From JADCGM01 sp943370355 (GTDB lineage Bacteria; Pseudomonadota; Alphaproteobacteria; Sphingomonadales; Sphingomonadaceae): DNA of 64,000 nucleotides. The position numbers were made by a program, and so were the translations under genes. The DNA is taken from positions 1 to 64,000 of the forward strand of contig CALRQP020000014.1 in the NCBI GenBank assembly GCA_943370355.1, given 5' to 3'. Within the stretch, counting starts at the first letter, position 1. Each line of letters begins with the position of its first letter. Shown piece by piece: positions 61,850 through 64,000 of this stretch. The notes beneath the pieces are model-generated. The model ran no database searches and had not been told where the DNA came from. It worked only from the letters and a program-made list of their open reading frames with translations.

Positions 61850-62967
61850 CGCGCGCTGCGCAGCACCAGCCATCCCGCCAGCGCCGACAATAACGATCCT
61901 GCAAACACGCCGATCTTCACAGCCTCCTCAAGGGCTGATCCTTCGCCGAACGCGAGGCCGCCGATGAACAGGCTCATCGTGAAGCCGATGCCGCACAGCA
62001 GCGCGACACCGTAGAGCTGCCGCCAGCTTGCGCCGGCCGGCAGCCGCGCCGCGCCGCTTTTGACCATGATCCAGCAGGCGCCGAAAATGCCGGCCTGTTT
62101 GCCAAGGAACAGGCCAAGCCCGATGCCGAGCGGTACGCCAGCAAGCGCCATGGCGGGAGACAGTCCCGTCAGGCTGACTCCCGCATTCAGGAAGCCAAAC
62201 ATTGGCACGACGGCGAAGGCGGCCCAGGGCTGGAGTGCGTGCTCCAGCCGTTCGAGCGGCTTTCCCGATGGAACCGTCATCGCGACCGCAACCCCGGCGA
62301 GCGTTGCATGAATGCCGGACTGCAGCACCGCAGCCCAGATGCCCACGCCCAGCAGCAGGTAGGGCCACAGTGCGGTGACCCGGAACCGGTTGCACAGCGC
62401 CAATATGGCAAGGCCCGCCGCCGCAGCGCCCAGCGCGGTCAGATTGAGCTGGGTGGTATAGAAAAGCGCGATGATGACGATCGCGCCGAGATCGTCGAGC
62501 ACGGCCACCGCCGTGAGGAACAACTTCAGCGACGCGGGCACGCGCTTGCCGAGCAGCGACAACACCCCAAGCGCGAAGGCGATGTCGGTCGCCGCAGGCA
62601 CCGCCCATCCGCGCAGCGCGTCCGGATCGCCCCGATTGATCGCGAGATAGATCAGCGCCGGAACCGCCATGCCCGCCAGCGCCGCTCCACCCGGCAACCG
62701 CCGCCGCTGCGGCGTCGACAACTGCCCGTCGAGCAGCTCGCGCTTGATCTCAAGGCCGACGAGCAGGAAGAACAGCGCCATCGCGCCATCATTGACCCAG
62801 TGCAGCACCGACAGCGGCCCGAGCGGTGTTACTTTCAGTTCACCATAAATGGCTGCCAGCGGTGAATTGGCCGCCGCGAGCGCCAGCGCGGCTGCCCCGA
62901 TCAGCACGAACCCGCCCGCCGCTTCGCTGGCGAGCAGGCCCCGCAGCGGTGACTGTGCGCGGGTCAG
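61819..62967 (-). CDS. nhaA: Na+/H+ antiporter NhaA, CUG start proposed
   Basis: Inner-membrane antiporter that expels Na+ in exchange for two protons; 382 aa from the proposed start. The ion-site aspartates are present: Asp128 in AATDIAFALGV and Asp158-Asp159 in AVLDDLGAIVIIALFY. WVNDGAMALFFLLVGLEIKREL and GVALLCGIGFTMSLFIGGLAF are typical. The first ATG/GTG/TTG in frame is GTG at 62907, but 20 family-typical residues lie upstream of it (LRGLLASEAAGGFVLIGAA). The natural start is therefore CTG at 62967, in a CTGA overlap with the stop of the preceding Lrp-like gene. Confidence 0.93.
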   Translation of the reverse strand: MTRAQSPLRGLLASEAAGGFVLIGAAALALAAANSPLAAIYGELKVTPLGPLSVLHWVNDGAMALFFLLVGLEIKRELLDGQLSTPQRRRLPGGAALAGMAVPALIYLAINRGDPDALRGWAVPAATDIAFALGVLSLLGKRVPASLKLFLTAVAVLDDLGAIVIIALFYTTQLNLTALGAAAAGLAILALCNRFRVTALWPYLLLGVGIWAAVLQSGIHATLAGVAVAMTVPSGKPLERLEHALQPWAAFAVVPMFGFLNAGVSLTGLSPAMALAGVPLGIGLGLFLGKQAGIFGACWIMVKSGAARLPAGASWRQLYGVALLCGIGFTMSLFIGGLAFGEGSALEEAVKIGVFAGSLLSALAGWLVLRSARHIAEMPPST

Positions 62968-63230
62968 AAGAACACGTCGTCGGGGTTGTAGACGAAATAG
63001 GCGACGACGGTCTTGGTCCGCCGGATGCCCTCGATCGCTGCGAGCTTGTCGTTGATCAGCTCGCCGACATCCTCACGGCTGTCCACGACGATCTTGATCA
63101 GCAGGTCCCATTTGCCGCTGATCGAGGACACTTCCTTGACGTGCGGGACGTCAGCGATGACGGCCCGGCCGACCTTGTAGGTCATGCCGCGCTCGCACTG
63201 GGCGAAGACGAAAAATTGCTGGTTCGACAT
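62964..63230 (-). CDS. Stand-alone Lrp/AsnC ligand-binding (RAM) domain protein
   Basis: An 88-aa protein consisting only of the alpha-beta RAM domain of Lrp/AsnC regulators: FFVFAQCERGMTYKVGRAV, VPHVKEVSSISGKWDLLIKI, VVDSREDVGELINDKLAAIEG, then GIRRTKTVVAYFVY. The helix-turn-helix is absent, so it cannot bind DNA by itself. Such SraA/SMARC-type proteins may sense amino acids or modulate partners. The ATG at 63230 follows AGGTCCGCC. Its stop overlaps the nhaA start, which suggests coupled synthesis with the antiporter. Confidence 0.88.
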   Translation of the reverse strand: MSNQQFFVFAQCERGMTYKVGRAVIADVPHVKEVSSISGKWDLLIKIVVDSREDVGELINDKLAAIEGIRRTKTVVAYFVYNPDDVFF

Positions 63231-63250
63231 GGGCGGACCTTAGCATGTAG

Positions 63251-63274
63251 CGATGCTGGTGAAAGCCAGCATCG
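63251..63274. promoter_or_regulatory. Perfect inverted repeat upstream of the RAM-domain gene
   Basis: CGATGCTGG (63251-63259) and CCAGCATCG (63266-63274) form a 9-base perfect inverted repeat with a 6-base centre, 20 bases before the Lrp-like/nhaA start. It could be an operator for a dimeric regulator or an RNA hairpin in the leader. The remaining bases up to 63495 show nothing else clear. Confidence 0.45.
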
Positions 63275-63495
63275 ACGCGGCAAGACTGAGCCGCTCAAGG
63301 GAGTGCTGACGTCTGTGTCGCGTTGATGATCAAAGGCGAGCGGTCACGCCTGGCGTGAAGGCGTTCCGCCGCGCCGAGGTGAAAAAGTTGGGCCCGCGAG
63401 CCCTCGCGCCAGTGACCGCCCGAGGCCCCATTGCACGGCCGCGCCATTTACACTAGCGAGCCTGCTCCGCCATCAAGTGGGGCTGGGACCAGCGC

Positions 63496-64000
63496 GTGCA
63501 TCAGGTTTTACAAAGCCTCAAAACTGGAGCGATTGAAGTTGCCGAGGTCCCCGCGCCGGGTGTGCGGCCGGGCCACTTGCAAATCCGCACTCGCTATTCA
63601 CTTATTTCCGCCGGTACCGAGCGAATGCTCGTAAACTTCGGCAAGGCGAGCTTGCTTAACAAGGTTCGTCAGCAGCCTGACAAAGTTCGACAGGTCCTTG
63701 AAAAAGCCCGAACAGACGGCATCGGCCCGACGATCGAATCGGTGCGTGCCAAGCTCGATCAGCCGATTCCGTCCGGCTACTGCAATGTCGGCGAGATCAT
63801 TGCGGTCGGGGACGGCGTGACGGGCTTCGCGATCGGTGACCGAGTTCTGTCGAACGGCGCGCACGCCGAGATCGTAACTGTGCCCCACACGCTATGTGCC
63901 CTCATTCCAGAGCGCGTTTCCGATGAGGCCGCAGCGTTTGGGGTTTTGGGGGCAATCGGCCTCCAAGGCATTAGGCTGGCGGCACCAACCCTCGGCGAAA
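63496..64000 (+). CDS. Bi-domain oxidoreductase (zinc-ADH-like, probably fused to Gfo/Idh/MocA), 3' end missing
   Basis: 168 residues are visible, open to the window end. The frame begins HQVLQSLKTGAIEVAEVPAP and continues RTRYSLISAGTERMLVNFGK, QQPDKVRQVLEKARTDGIGP, and PSGYCNVGEIIAVGDGVTGF, then GDRVLSNGAHAEIVTVP. This is the N-terminal GroES-like part of the bi-domain oxidoreductases often found in exopolysaccharide, O-antigen or pilin-glycan clusters, where the C-terminal half is a Gfo/Idh/MocA domain. That half is outside the window. The start is GTG at 63496. Codon use is visibly less GC-rich than in the neighbours, which fits the edge of a sugar/capsule island. Confidence 0.85.
   Translation, partial: MHQVLQSLKTGAIEVAEVPAPGVRPGHLQIRTRYSLISAGTERMLVNFGKASLLNKVRQQPDKVRQVLEKARTDGIGPTIESVRAKLDQPIPSGYCNVGEIIAVGDGVTGFAIGDRVLSNGAHAEIVTVPHTLCALIPERVSDEAAAFGVLGAIGLQGIRLAAPTLGE

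Overview
The window is high-GC DNA from an alphaproteobacterium. The best reading is a member of the Sphingomonadales. The signs are several large TonB-dependent receptors, an RpoH with the usual signature, an F1 ATP synthase operon (atpH-A-G-D-C) separate from Fo, a long Ala/Lys-rich tail on ribosomal protein L21, and many prolyl-oligopeptidase, M28 and amidohydrolase enzymes. The order is inferred from gene content; no 16S rRNA is present. A complete LH2 set (pucB-pucA-pucC) makes it very likely an aerobic anoxygenic phototroph.

Layout. 1-6.5 kb holds housekeeping genes: pheT (5' end cut off), mtgA, a DUF1838 protein, rpoH, rluD and a JAMM peptidase. 6.7-9.4 kb has two tandem OmpA-type lipoproteins and a protein ending in 12-residue repeats. 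9.5-11.5 kb is pucBAC on the minus strand, with a PpsR/CrtJ-like double site upstream. 12-24 kb is metabolic: a crotonase, a 2OG-Fe(II) oxygenase, an epoxide hydrolase, a GMC oxidoreductase, MaoC, transaldolase, a telA/xpaC pair and an S9 peptidase. It is punctuated by GC-rich paired-hairpin repeats. 24-33.8 kb has priA coupled to an iron-sulfur photolyase, then a run of nitrilase, msrA, a racemase-like gene and an amidohydrolase, with a second amidohydrolase facing it. 33.9-39 kb is the F1 operon, with an unexpected small membrane ORF between atpG and atpD. 39-42 kb holds an M28 peptidase, a pirin, tRNA-Ser(CGA) and hspQ.

42-46 kb is the most unusual block. It encodes a membrane TIR-TPR protein that keeps the NADase glutamate, an unrecognised 199-aa protein, and a TPR + SLOG-like + degenerate class III cyclase protein. 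The three look like one operon and could form a nucleotide-signalling, Thoeris-like system. A TonB receptor, a polysaccharide-lyase-like protein and a Crp-type regulator converge on it (45.9-50.8 kb). 51-64 kb holds rplU-rpmA, GNAT, an ICMT-like protein, MerR-TipAS, argB, two paralogous TonB receptors, an SDR, nhaA, a stand-alone RAM-domain protein, and the start of a bi-domain sugar-type oxidoreductase that runs off the end.

Four-base start/stop overlaps recur. Several are GTGA. In two cases the only start consistent with the protein family or signal peptide is a CUG in a CTGA overlap. No insertion sequence, prophage, CRISPR array or rRNA was seen.
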